From contig NZ_CP099975.1 in the NCBI RefSeq assembly GCF_024137965.1, positions 3,224,001 through 3,288,000 of the forward strand: a stretch of DNA of 64,000 bases, given 5' to 3'. The DNA comes from Halomonas sp. Y3. GTDB lineage: Bacteria; Pseudomonadota; Gammaproteobacteria; Pseudomonadales; Halomonadaceae. A program made the position numbers and the translations under genes. The first letter of the stretch is position 1. Each line of letters begins with the position of its first letter. Under the pieces are notes generated by a model. It did not search any database. It saw nothing but the letters and a program-made list of their open reading frames with translations, and was not told where the DNA came from. Below, piece after piece: positions 24,754-33,960 of the stretch.

Positions 24754-25510
24754 TGAAACTTTCTCCTAATAAGACACACCGAAAACCAACTATGTTATCT
24801 CTTAATCCCGGATCATAGGAATCTCTACTTGCACAGCGTAAATTATCTTCATCATGAAGCCCAGAGCCGCCTTTCACAATGTGCGGAAGATCTTCTTGAA
24901 TGAGGTAAACGGGATTGATCCGATAGTAATCCCAGTTATAGTTATTGCTCACATTATCTATACACCATTCATTGACATTCCCTGCCATGTCATGGCAACC
25001 CACTCGACTAGCGGCCTGAGGGTATGCGTTTACCTTGGTGCTACTTCGCTTAAGTTCAGCTGGCTCACAGCCGGGAGCATAATTGGCCATCTCTTCGGAG
25101 GGGGGCGCTTCACCCCAAGGATATGTATCCGTTCCCGACCCTGCTGCCATTTCCCACTGAGCCTCAGTCGGCAGCGTCTTTCCTTCATAAACTGAAAATG
25201 CCATAGCTTCCCACCAAGACACACCTGTAACAGGCTGCTCCGGCTGGTTCCAGAGAGGATCAAACCAGTATAGTGGTTCTGTGACATCCTTTTCCTTAAC
25301 AAACTCCCACCCTTGGACTGACCAAAACTTTCTATTCTGATATCCACCATCCTCGACAAATTTTTTGAATCTAGCATTCGTGACTGGATACTTGTCTATC
25401 CAATAGGGTGAAAGAAAAACAGTGTTCACAGGGCCTTCATTCTTGAACAGACTGCTACCTCTTTTGAAAAATTCTGGCCTTATGTAGATCATATCCTTGG
25501 TTACAGTCAT
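24743..25510 (-). CDS. Formylglycine-generating-enzyme-like protein (SUMF1 domain)
   Basis: A 255-residue protein that is a single FGE/SUMF1 domain. Signatures: YWIDKYPVTNARFKKFVEDGG, QPVTGVSWWEAMAFSVYEGKTLPTEAQWEMAA, YPWGEAPP, CHDMAGNVNEWCID and terminal DNIVGFRCV. Family members convert a sulfatase cysteine to formylglycine or, as in EgtB, act as iron oxygenases on small sulfur compounds. No sulfatase gene is present, so a small-molecule role fits better; this is inference. It overlaps the DUF2000 gene by 4 bases (ATGA) and the next gene by 11. Confidence 0.83.
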   Translation of the reverse strand: MTVTKDMIYIRPEFFKRGSSLFKNEGPVNTVFLSPYWIDKYPVTNARFKKFVEDGGYQNRKFWSVQGWEFVKEKDVTEPLYWFDPLWNQPEQPVTGVSWWEAMAFSVYEGKTLPTEAQWEMAAGSGTDTYPWGEAPPSEEMANYAPGCEPAELKRSSTKVNAYPQAASRVGCHDMAGNVNEWCIDNVSNNYNWDYYRINPVYLIQEDLPHIVKGGSGLHDEDNLRCASRDSYDPGLRDNIVGFRCVLLGESFNGR

Positions 25511-25911
25511 TTCAGCAGACCCAAATTTCCACTAATGCGGTTAATTGACTTTTTTTCACCGTATATTGCCAATCCGTGGATGATTAAATCGGTGCTTTTT
25601 GAATTAGAAACTTTTTCCTCGTAATCATTATAGCTTTTAGTGGCAAGTGCCATGTTGGTGAAACATGCAGAGTATAGGCCTTCTTCTTCGGCCTTTTCAT
25701 GAAGGTCTTTTAGGTTCTCTGATGAAGTTTGCAAAATAGGTAGCGGAATCCTAGTTATACCTCTATAAACAACCCCTTCTTTAGTATTAACATCATGGCC
25801 GACAATCTCCGGAAAGGCTTTTCCTACGCTAAGGCTCAGAACGGCAGGGATATTCGCCTGTAACCCAGCAGGGAGACTGTTATCTACGATGATCACACCC
25901 TTCATGCTCAT
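25507..25911 (-). CDS. DUF2000-family protein
   Basis: A 134-residue protein with the DUF2000 pattern: VIIVDNSLPAGLQANIPAVLSLSVGK, IVGHDVNTKEG, YRGITRIPLPILQ. The family has a peptidyl-tRNA-hydrolase-like fold and no assigned reaction. ATG 25911 is preferred (AGAGGA 8 bases upstream; overlaps the preceding stop as ATGA). DUF2000 proteins often sit beside AraC regulators and LysE exporters, as here. It may act on an amino-acid-like metabolite of the cassette. Confidence 0.78.
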   Translation of the reverse strand: MSMKGVIIVDNSLPAGLQANIPAVLSLSVGKAFPEIVGHDVNTKEGVVYRGITRIPLPILQTSSENLKDLHEKAEEEGLYSACFTNMALATKSYNDYEEKVSNSKSTDLIIHGLAIYGEKKSINRISGNLGLLK

Positions 25912-26504
25912 GAATATTCCTCTTTGCTTAAAAATAATGTCCAAAGCATTGGGATAATAAAAGTTTTACTGATTGGAACTAGGTTCTCCGCTTCGCAAGC
26001 CGGTCTTGTGGTTAGGCATGCATCTACATCCCCTATTGTCACCATGCGCGCTGCTTGGCTAGTAGAGTGAGCTTCTACCAGTTCATGTTCACGCCCTTCC
26101 AATAGTTTTCCTATTAGGTGTGAGGGGGCCTTATGCGAGGAGATGCGAATTTTGTCTTGGTGCTGGACGCTGGCTTTTGAGGCCAAAAGATATGGTGGAG
26201 TGGGAATAAAGAAGGCTGCGACTGGGATGTTTCTAGATGAAATATAAAACCTATTTATATGTTGATAAGCATTGGCCACAAGAAGGCCGGTTGCTTCTGG
26301 GTTAGCCAGCATATGTTGCTCAGCTGCTTCGTATGTGGAGAAAAGCTTTATTCTTGATTGGTTTCCTTTAATAATCTTCTTGGCTGCATGCTCGCTGCTT
26401 GTTCCTGGCGGACCTAGTGTCACTATGTCGAAGCACTCATATGCAACCTGCCTACGAGGCGTCACTAGGCTTAGGCTTTCGATAGGAAAAGATAGCGCAT
26501 CCAT
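25908..26504 (-). CDS. Prephenate-dehydratase-like protein
   Basis: A 198-residue protein resembling the substrate-binding fold of prephenate dehydratase: the opening VTLGPPGTSSEHAAKKI matches GPxGTFSxxAA, and TSQAARMVTIGDVDACLTTRPACE occupies the later lobe. The TRF catalytic signature of true dehydratases is not seen, and there is no ACT domain. It could be a prephenate- or amino-acid-binding enzyme of altered function. It is the first structural gene after the AraC gene, with AGAGG 8 bases before ATG 26504. Confidence 0.65.
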   Translation of the reverse strand: MDALSFPIESLSLVTPRRQVAYECFDIVTLGPPGTSSEHAAKKIIKGNQSRIKLFSTYEAAEQHMLANPEATGLLVANAYQHINRFYISSRNIPVAAFFIPTPPYLLASKASVQHQDKIRISSHKAPSHLIGKLLEGREHELVEAHSTSQAARMVTIGDVDACLTTRPACEAENLVPISKTFIIPMLWTLFLSKEEYS

Positions 26505-26630
26505 GTCTCAGCCTCTTTTAACTGAATATCCCATAAAATCAATGTGGTGGAGACCTTAAAGGTGCATCAAAATTTCTACTGAGGGTGAGGTTCGCATAGG
26601 ATAAAGCTGCTGTATTGCACGATCTAAAGG

Positions 26631-27467
26631 TCAGAGCGACTTGAACTGGCCGGGGGTTACACCAGTCATTTTCTTGAACACCCGAGTGAAGTGTGCTTGA
26701 TCGTAAAATCCTAACTTCTGACTCACTTCACTAATTTGCTCCCTATTTCTCAATAGCCTCTTAGAGCACTTTACTCGTAGCATAGTCCAGTACGTATAAG
26801 GTGGCACCCCCATATGCTGCGTGAAGATGTTCAACAAATAATTTGGGTGAAAACCCACTTCTCCAGCCAAGGTGCCCAAAGAGATGTTTTCCTCGTCAAA
26901 CACTCCGAATTCAAGATAGTCTGATAGCTGCCCTTCCAGATAGTTTTTAATTTTATTTACAGCACTAGGCTCTTTCCAGCCTCCCGTTAATGGAGCGCCA
27001 CCATTCATTGCAAAAATATACTGAAGAAGATATGTAAGCTCGGTGTCTATAGCAAGCCTCCAGCCCTTATGATCATTCAGACTAAATCTCTTGCTTATAT
27101 TCCTTAGCGAACTGGCTACGCAACCTCCACGATCTACTGGAGAGAATTCTTTAAATCCTGTCAACTTTACTTCAAGTAGCTCTTTGACTGATCTTTCACT
27201 GACATATAGCATCTTATATTTGAGAGATCTGCTTAAAGCATAGCCATCGTGCAGCTCATCAGGATTCATGAGTGTAAGAGTGCCTTTTGGAAAAACATTT
27301 TTCCCTCCCCGGTAATCATATCCTCCAACGCCATCCTCTATGACGCCTATTGAGAAGGCATCATGTGCATGCTTGCTAAATGGTCGGCCTTTTAAGTTTG
27401 CTTCTAAAATCTCAACGCCATCATGCCAGGCTAATTGATGCAGCCGACTTTTGATATTTGGATCCAT
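26631..27467 (-). CDS. AraC-family regulator
   Basis: A 278-residue activator with an N-terminal cupin-like ligand domain (HAHDAFSIGVIEDG, KGTLTLMNPDELHDG) and a C-terminal double helix-turn-helix (ISLGTLAGEVGFHPNYLLNIFTQHMGVPPYTYWTMLRV and ISEVSQKLGFYDQAHFTRVFKKMTGVTPGQFKSL). AraC proteins of this form commonly govern adjacent LysE exporters. It is encoded 126 bases upstream of the seven-gene cassette in the same direction and probably activates it. The start has GGAG 8 bases before ATG 27467. Confidence 0.88.
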   Translation of the reverse strand: MDPNIKSRLHQLAWHDGVEILEANLKGRPFSKHAHDAFSIGVIEDGVGGYDYRGGKNVFPKGTLTLMNPDELHDGYALSRSLKYKMLYVSERSVKELLEVKLTGFKEFSPVDRGGCVASSLRNISKRFSLNDHKGWRLAIDTELTYLLQYIFAMNGGAPLTGGWKEPSAVNKIKNYLEGQLSDYLEFGVFDEENISLGTLAGEVGFHPNYLLNIFTQHMGVPPYTYWTMLRVKCSKRLLRNREQISEVSQKLGFYDQAHFTRVFKKMTGVTPGQFKSL

Positions 27468-27579
27468 GGAGGTAACTCCATTGATTGTATAAATGATCGG
27501 ACGTAGAATTTCTTACTGCTTGCCTAAAGAAAGTTGGGGTTGTCATAATATTAATGGGTGGCATGAAAGACCTGAGACA

Positions 27580-27918
27580 TCAAAAGCCGTTAATAAAATA
27601 TGTGCATATTCCATAAAAAAACGTTCCAAGGACAGTCGGTATGGCGATGCCACTAAAAAAATTCTTGCATAAGATAATAATCAATAGTGCTACGTATATG
27701 TTCCAGCCCTGTGGCGCGAAGGGGGAGTCGAACAACATGGGAAATAGCGAGATCGTCAGCAACGCTGCCAATGCCGCAGGTCCAATGGCCGCTAGCAGCT
27801 GCCTGACGGAGCCTGGCAAGTTGCGGCGAGGCGCTGAGTGCTGCATGACCGGCAGCCACCGCAGCAGAAAGGTGACAATGCCAGCAAGCAAAATCGTCAG
27901 GTGGAGCGTCGAGAGCAT
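27580..27918 (-). CDS. azlD: AzlD-family branched-chain amino-acid exporter subunit
   Basis: A 112-residue protein with about four membrane segments (LHLTILLAGIVTFLLRWLP, QLLAAIGPAALAALLTISLFP, YVALLIIILCKNFFSG), the small partner of AzlC in amino-acid export. ATG 27918 has CAGGAGG just upstream and overlaps the azlC end by 22 bases. The last 40 or so codons are distinctly AT-rich, unlike the first half, so a composition boundary falls inside the gene. Confidence 0.8.
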   Translation of the reverse strand: MLSTLHLTILLAGIVTFLLRWLPVMQHSAPRRNLPGSVRQLLAAIGPAALAALLTISLFPMLFDSPFAPQGWNIYVALLIIILCKNFFSGIAIPTVLGTFFYGICTYFINGF

Positions 27919-28598
27919 GGCTTCCTCCTGAGCTGTGATGAGGCCGCTCCTAACAGCATCCCCAATGTAAGGGCGTGATAGCTTGGCAGTATCGTCTGGA
28001 GCAGGGCTGTAACCAGTACCGTAACCACAATAGTGCCGAGCCACTTCCGTACGCCGATCTCCAGTAACAGCACGAAGAACAACGCCGGCAGGATGAACTC
28101 CAGGGCCGCCGCCAGGGCGATAGGAAGCTGATCGATTTCTCCACCGAACGTCACACCCATCAGCGTGCCTGCCATCCAGGCGCCATAAGCACCGAGTTGC
28201 AGGCCCAAGTGCCACGCTTGTCGATCCTCTGGCGCAAGCTGGTCGAGACGTCCAGCTGCCGTGGCGAAGACCTCATCTGTCAAACCGAATGCCAGCAGGG
28301 GCGTAGGGTACCGCTTTCCCTGGGCCATTAGCTGTGGCATCAGAGCCGGGCCATAGAGCAAGTGGCGGGCATTCATCAGCAGCACGGCGCCGAGGGTGCC
28401 GAGCAGCCCCGCTCCTGATGTCAGCAGGGCGACGAGGATGAACTGACTTGCGCCGGCGAATACCACCATGGAGGTCAGCAGGGTGGACTGGGGCGACAGC
28501 CCCGCCTGTAGCGCGGTCAGGCCGAAGCCAAAGGCGATGGGCAGATAGCCAGCAGCGACGGAGGCACTGCCAGCGAGCCCTCTCAGGAAGGCATTCAT
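27897..28598 (-). CDS. azlC: AzlC-family branched-chain amino-acid exporter subunit
   Basis: A 233-residue inner-membrane protein with AzlC signatures: PIAFGFGLTALQAGLSP, MVVFAGASQFILVALL, NARHLLYGPALMP and AFGLTDEVFA. Together with AzlD it forms an exporter for branched-chain or related amino acids. The ATG overlaps the stop of the upstream regulator-methyltransferase gene (ATGA at 28595-28598), so the three genes are co-translated. The substrate is probably an amino acid or the methylated product of the partner enzyme. Confidence 0.9.
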   Translation of the reverse strand: MNAFLRGLAGSASVAAGYLPIAFGFGLTALQAGLSPQSTLLTSMVVFAGASQFILVALLTSGAGLLGTLGAVLLMNARHLLYGPALMPQLMAQGKRYPTPLLAFGLTDEVFATAAGRLDQLAPEDRQAWHLGLQLGAYGAWMAGTLMGVTFGGEIDQLPIALAAALEFILPALFFVLLLEIGVRKWLGTIVVTVLVTALLQTILPSYHALTLGMLLGAASSQLRRKPCSRRST

Positions 28599-30583
28599 GG
28601 TGCGCCCCCATGCTTACGGAAGGTGAAGACATGAGTACCACCTTGCCAGTCATCTGTACCCGTGGTAGCAAAGACGCGACGATGATGCAGCAGCTCGAAC
28701 CCATTGAATCGAGCCAGTTCCAGGAAGCGCCGAGTATACGTCTTGCGCTCTACCTCATAATCAAAGCCGGCCACCATCGCTTGCATTTCTAGTCGAAAGA
28801 ATCTGACGAAGACGCCGAGCGGGCAGTGAGCGGCCTGTTCCAGACCCTGACTATTCAGTCGGGATAGCAAGCTCCGGCAGCGCGTGACGGCTTCGTTGAC
28901 CAAGCCGCGCTGCGCCTCGAGTACCGCCAGGCAGAGGGACTGGCGAATATCGTCGTGGCAACTTCGGGTATCTGCCGTAAATGCTCGGAGATCAGCGCGC
29001 TCCAGGCATGCTGTGCTAGCCAGGATATAGGCACTGTGATGAAGAACTAAGGCGCGTAGCCGGGTCTCCCGATCATGAAATTCGGGAAGAAACTCGTCGG
29101 CCACGCATAGCAGACCACCGGGTTGTAAAAGCTCCTGACACTTCTTGAGCATGAAGGGGGTGTTGAAGTGATGTGAGGCACCCACCGAGGTCAGGAGCCT
29201 CTGGCTGGCCGGAGGTGTAGCGAGTGCAAGGAAATCCCCGTGATGAGGTTTGATACGCTCTTGTCCTTTCGAGAGCGCCTTGAGATGGGCGATGGCGACG
29301 TCATCGGGTTCGACGGCTGTTACCCTTAGTCTTGGCAGTAGCTCGGTCAGCATCAGCAGGGCGGTGCCCGGGCCCGTGCCGATGTCCATGGCGTTGCCGG
29401 TTGCCAAGTCGCCGCCGAAGGCCAGGATGTCCTCTGCCATAGCGACCATCTGGCGAGCGTAAGCTGGGTGCACTAACTCATAGGCGGCGTAGTGGTCGAC
29501 ATCGATCCTGCTCGAAAAGGCTTCTGCTTCCTGAGAGGTTGCGTGTCGATTGAAGGGGGCTTCGAGCGTGACCGTGCCGGGCAAGGCTATGTCGCCACGC
29601 TGTAACGCGACTTCACTCGTCAGGCAGTCAAGGACAATGTATGGAGAGTGACGGTGTTTCTCCGACCGGACCGAGGTGTCAGGCAGGAAAGGAGATTCGG
29701 CCAGGCGCGCGAGCCGTCTGGCCTCGTCCAGAATATCGTCAACTCCCTCGAGAGGACTGGCCACAAAGGCCGAGGTGGTTGTCAGTGGTACGACTGCCCA
29801 GAAGGCGTCGTGAGAGTCGTGGCCAGCCACGCAGTAGATTGGCCAGGCATCACTTGCGCGCAAGCCGACATGCTCGATGACCTGCTCACCTATATCGTTG
29901 CTATCTTTTGGGGCATGGCGCAAACGTAGCAGGCTGCCCGTGAGCCCGGTGGAGGTCTCGATCGCCAGCCGGTGAAACAGGCTGCGGGCGCCTTCCCATT
30001 CCTGCGGCGTGTCGGGCCAGTCGATGGCTTGGTCCACGAGATGGAGGTGGCTGGCATCAGTGGGGTACTCGATGAACACGATTCCCACGGCTGGTTCGTC
30101 CGATGCGCCGTAGAGGTGTTCCACGTCTGCAGCATACTCACAGGATTCTCCAGGATTGAGTCGCTGGGGGCGCAGGGCATCACCCACCAGCATGCTTCCC
30201 TGTTGCACCACCACCCGCTCGCGAACGCCTGGTGCATGCGGTGCAGAGCGCCTGATGTGTCCGGCCGGCAGTGCCAGACGGTAAGTCTCGACGACCGGGT
30301 TGCTATCGTGTCGTTCGATTAAGCGAACAGACGCGCCCTGCCCGCTGAACTCGCCAGGCTCGGTTGGGCCGCTTCCATCATTGGCCACCAAGTCGCCGAA
30401 GGGCACGCCAAGCGCGTCGGCAAGTAGCCATAAGGTATCGATTGTCGGGTTTCCTTGGCCCGATTCCATCCTGGATAGCGTGGATTTTGCGATACCGCAG
30501 CGCTGGGCCAGGCCGGAGAGGGTTAGCCCCCTGTGCAGGCGAACACGTTTCAGGTTGCTGGCTAGAGTGGCGAGATGCTGCAC
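28595..30583 (-). CDS. Fused XRE regulator, cupin and SAM-methyltransferase protein
   Basis: A 662-residue multidomain protein. Residues 5-60 are an XRE helix-turn-helix (LKRVRLHRGLTLSGLAQRCGIAKSTLSRMESG), about 75-180 a cupin sensor domain, about 190-330 a region I do not recognise, and about 385-520 a class I methyltransferase with AMDIGTGPGTALLML and the acidic end VEPDDVAIAH. The C-terminal part (RAFTADTRSCHDDIRQSLC) may cap the active site. XRE-cupin proteins fused to nothing usually regulate amino-acid exporters; here a methyltransferase is added. Start GTG 30583 has AAGGA 11 bases upstream. It leads the azlCD operon. Confidence 0.8.
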   Translation of the reverse strand: MQHLATLASNLKRVRLHRGLTLSGLAQRCGIAKSTLSRMESGQGNPTIDTLWLLADALGVPFGDLVANDGSGPTEPGEFSGQGASVRLIERHDSNPVVETYRLALPAGHIRRSAPHAPGVRERVVVQQGSMLVGDALRPQRLNPGESCEYAADVEHLYGASDEPAVGIVFIEYPTDASHLHLVDQAIDWPDTPQEWEGARSLFHRLAIETSTGLTGSLLRLRHAPKDSNDIGEQVIEHVGLRASDAWPIYCVAGHDSHDAFWAVVPLTTTSAFVASPLEGVDDILDEARRLARLAESPFLPDTSVRSEKHRHSPYIVLDCLTSEVALQRGDIALPGTVTLEAPFNRHATSQEAEAFSSRIDVDHYAAYELVHPAYARQMVAMAEDILAFGGDLATGNAMDIGTGPGTALLMLTELLPRLRVTAVEPDDVAIAHLKALSKGQERIKPHHGDFLALATPPASQRLLTSVGASHHFNTPFMLKKCQELLQPGGLLCVADEFLPEFHDRETRLRALVLHHSAYILASTACLERADLRAFTADTRSCHDDIRQSLCLAVLEAQRGLVNEAVTRCRSLLSRLNSQGLEQAAHCPLGVFVRFFRLEMQAMVAGFDYEVERKTYTRRFLELARFNGFELLHHRRVFATTGTDDWQGGTHVFTFRKHGGAP

Positions 30584-30590
30584 TTCTTTC

Positions 30591-30625
30591 GTTCCTTAAA
30601 AGGGAATATGTTCCTTTTATAGAAC
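30591..30625. promoter_or_regulatory. Probable operator of the XRE-methyltransferase gene
   Basis: An imperfect 35-bp palindrome runs from GTTCC at 30591 to GAAC at 30625, with AAAAGG/CCTTTT arms around an ATAT centre. It begins 7 bases upstream of the GTG start and overlaps the ribosome binding region. Autorepression by the XRE domain is the simple reading. Confidence 0.45.
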
Positions 30626-30839
30626 GATCGAAGAGAAATTTCAAGCGCTCAACCGCATGGCGAGGCTGGTTGGAAGGGTTACCGTATTGCCGTGGGGGAC
30701 GCCAGGTGCTGGCTCTCGGATCTCGTTTAGCCACCCGGGGAGCCAGCAACTATGCTGGGCGGTTATCGGCTTCGAAACCGCCTGTGGAGGAAGGCGGTCC
30801 CTCCAGCAGTTCCTATATTGGGTGAAGTGGCGGAGACAC
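30626..30839. other. Intergenic region with no recognisable gene
   Basis: About 210 bases between the operator and the IS630 remnant. I see no RNA gene, terminator or conserved frame. It should include the promoter of the minus-strand operon at its left end. Confidence 0.4.
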
Positions 30840-31495
30840 CGATCCTAACTAAGTGCCTGACCGAAAGTTTTCGTGCATAATGTGCGTAGGATAACTGACA
30901 CGGACGGAACCATGGCAAGGCGCTTCGTTGCACCTCTCACTGAGTCTGAGCAGCAGACGCTGTCCTCCGCCTATCACCATGGTGAGAAGCGCGCCCTACG
31001 TCGACGTGCGCATGCCATCTTGCTGAGCGATCAAGGTCATACCATCGCTCAGATCTGTGAGATATTGCAGGTCCGCCGCGATGCCGTATCTCGATGGCTC
31101 AAACAGTGGGAGGTAGCAGGGCTTGATGGGCTGATCGACAAGCCGCGCAGTGGCCGCACGCCGGCCTTGGATGACGACGACCACCATCGGCTGCAGGAAC
31201 TTGTCGCCGAACAGCCCCACCAGCTCCGCTCCTTGCATGCCCGCTTTCAGGAAGAGACGGGGAAAAACATCAGCATGGTGACGCTCCGCAGGGCGCTGAA
31301 AAAAAAATAGGCTCAGCTTCAAGCGTATTCGGTATTCACTGAAGGCACGGCGCGACGAAACGGATTTCCGCAACACTCAAGGCCTCCTCAAGGTGCTTCA
31401 GGAGCGGGAAGACCTGGGTGAGCACGAGCTCTATTACTTCGATGAGTCGGGCTTTTCGCAGTCGTCACCGGTTCCATACGCGTGGAGTCCCATTG
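30840..31495 (+). pseudogene. IS630-family transposase, truncated
   Basis: From ATG 30912 the frame encodes the N-terminal HTH part (LSSAYHHGEKRALRRRAHAILLSDQG, ICEILQVRRDAVSRWLKQWE) to TAG 31308. A run of nine A (31299-31307) lies at the end; the +1 frame then continues as RLSFKRIRYSLKARRDETDF to the first catalytic segment YYFDESGFSQ. One A fewer would fuse them. The second half is cut off at 31495 by an IS3 left end. The left IS end is only approximate. Confidence 0.75.
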
Positions 31496-31565
31496 CCCCC
31501 AGTGTCAGGATGACTGTCGTGCCCTCTGATACCCTGTTCCTATAAACCGATCAGGGGGCGAAAGG
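31496..31565 (+). mobile_element. Left end of IS3 type A, truncated
   Basis: Seventy bases identical to the left end and leader of the IS3 at 48637 (CCCCCAGTGTCAGGATGACT through GGGGGCGAAAGGA). It stops exactly where the next IS3 element begins, just before the position of the orfA start codon. Confidence 0.85.
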
Positions 31566-31616
31566 ATGAACCGTACCGGGATTCCTGGAGGCGCCAAACC
31601 TTGAGAGGATGGAGCC

Positions 31617-32344
<728 letters not shown>

Positions 32345-32436
32345 TAGGGCGACAATTACTCTGGCCGGCCGACGACAACTATTGTGGCCGGTTGCCCTAA
32401 GCTTGACCGCTTGTCCCGACCCACCAGGGAGCCGGT

Positions 32437-33960
32437 ATGGCGGTCACCAGCCAACAGGTCACGCTCTATATGTCGCAACGCCAACAAGGCCAGACCCAGG
32501 AGGTCGCCGCCGCCAAGGCCGGCCTCTCCGTCAGAACCGCTCGCCGCCTCGAACGCCGGGCCGAGTCCTCTGAGCTGCCGGCACCACGGCACTGGCGAAC
32601 CCGATCCGACCCCTTCGCCGATGTGTGGGAGACCACGCTCGTCCCCCAGTTGGCCGCTGCCCCGGGCTTGCAGGCACTGACCCTGCTGGAGTGGCTGCAG
32701 GAGCAGCACCCCGGCCAGTATCCGGACAGCCTGCTGCGCACCCTGCAGCGCCGGGTCAAGGGCTGGCGGGCCGCGCATGGCCCGGAGAAAGAGGTAATGT
32801 TCCCGCAAACCCATGGCCCCGGGCTGCGCGGCCTCTCCGACTTCACCGAGCTCAAGGGGATTGTCATTACCGTGGCAGGGGAGCTGCTTGATCACCGGCT
32901 CTACCACTTCCGCCTGGCCTACAGCGGCTGGTGTTATGTCCGGGTGGTGCTCGGTGGCGAGAGCTACCCCGCGCTGGCTGAAGGCCTGACCCGTGCGCTG
33001 GAGCGGCTTGGCGGTGTCCCCGCGGAGCACCGCACCGACAGCTTGTCGGCGGCCTTCCGCAACCTCGGCCGGGAGGCGGAAGCCGACCTCACCGAGCGTT
33101 ATGCTGCCCTGTGCGCTCACTACGGCATGACGGCCACCCGTAATAACCCAGGGCGCGGCCATGAAAACGCCAGCATCGAGTCGCCGCATGGCCACTTCAA
33201 GCGGCGTCTGCAACAGCGCCTGACGCTGCGCGGCTCCCACGACTTCGCTAGCCTCGATGACTACCAGGCCTTCCTCGATGAGGTGACCACCGCGATCAAC
33301 CGCCGCAACGCGGCCCGGATCACCGTCGAGCGTGGCGCGCTGCAGCCACTGCCCAGCCGGCCCGGTACCGACTACAGCGAGGTGACGGTGCGCGTCACTA
33401 CCTCCAGCACCATCCAGGTGCGCAAGGTGCTCTACTCGGTGCCGTCCCGGCTGATCGGCGAGAACCTGCGGGTGCACCTTTACGATGATCGCTTGGTGCT
33501 GCATCACGCACAGCAAGCATTGCTGACGCTGAGGCGGCTGCATGCCACGCCGGAAAGCGGCCGGTTGCGGGTCATCGATTACCGCCATGTGATCGGCTGG
33601 CTGGTCCGCAAGCCCCGGGCGCTGGCGGGGCTGACGTTCCGCGACGACCTGCTGCCGAGTGCGGAGTGGCGCGAGCTGTACGCCCGGCTGACCGCCGCCT
33701 TGCCGGTCGCCGAGGCCTGCAAGCGCATCGTTGGCGCTCTGGCGTTGGCCGCCGAGCAGGACCAGGCCGAGGCGATCGCCAGTTACTGGCTGGGCGCCCT
33801 GGCGCGCGGGAAGAGCCCGACGCTGGCCGAGCTCCAGGCCCGCTTCGCCGCCACGCCGAGCGCCACGCTGGTTTTCCCCCAGGTGACTCAGCATGACATC
33901 GCCAGCTACAACCATCTGGTGCCCAGCGTGCCGACCACAGAGGTGTGCTGCCATGCCTGA
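32437..33960 (+). CDS. istA: IS21 transposase IstA
   Basis: A 507-residue DDE transposase: N-terminal HTH (VTLYMSQRQQGQTQEVAAAKAGLSVRTARRLERR), the integrase core (GLRGLSDFTELKGIVITVAGELLDHRLYHFRLAYSGW, PAEHRTDSLSAAF, GRGHENASIESPHGHFKRRL) and a C-terminal domain. Its end overlaps istB by 8 bases. Confidence 0.95.
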   Translation: MAVTSQQVTLYMSQRQQGQTQEVAAAKAGLSVRTARRLERRAESSELPAPRHWRTRSDPFADVWETTLVPQLAAAPGLQALTLLEWLQEQHPGQYPDSLLRTLQRRVKGWRAAHGPEKEVMFPQTHGPGLRGLSDFTELKGIVITVAGELLDHRLYHFRLAYSGWCYVRVVLGGESYPALAEGLTRALERLGGVPAEHRTDSLSAAFRNLGREAEADLTERYAALCAHYGMTATRNNPGRGHENASIESPHGHFKRRLQQRLTLRGSHDFASLDDYQAFLDEVTTAINRRNAARITVERGALQPLPSRPGTDYSEVTVRVTTSSTIQVRKVLYSVPSRLIGENLRVHLYDDRLVLHHAQQALLTLRRLHATPESGRLRVIDYRHVIGWLVRKPRALAGLTFRDDLLPSAEWRELYARLTAALPVAEACKRIVGALALAAEQDQAEAIASYWLGALARGKSPTLAELQARFAATPSATLVFPQVTQHDIASYNHLVPSVPTTEVCCHA

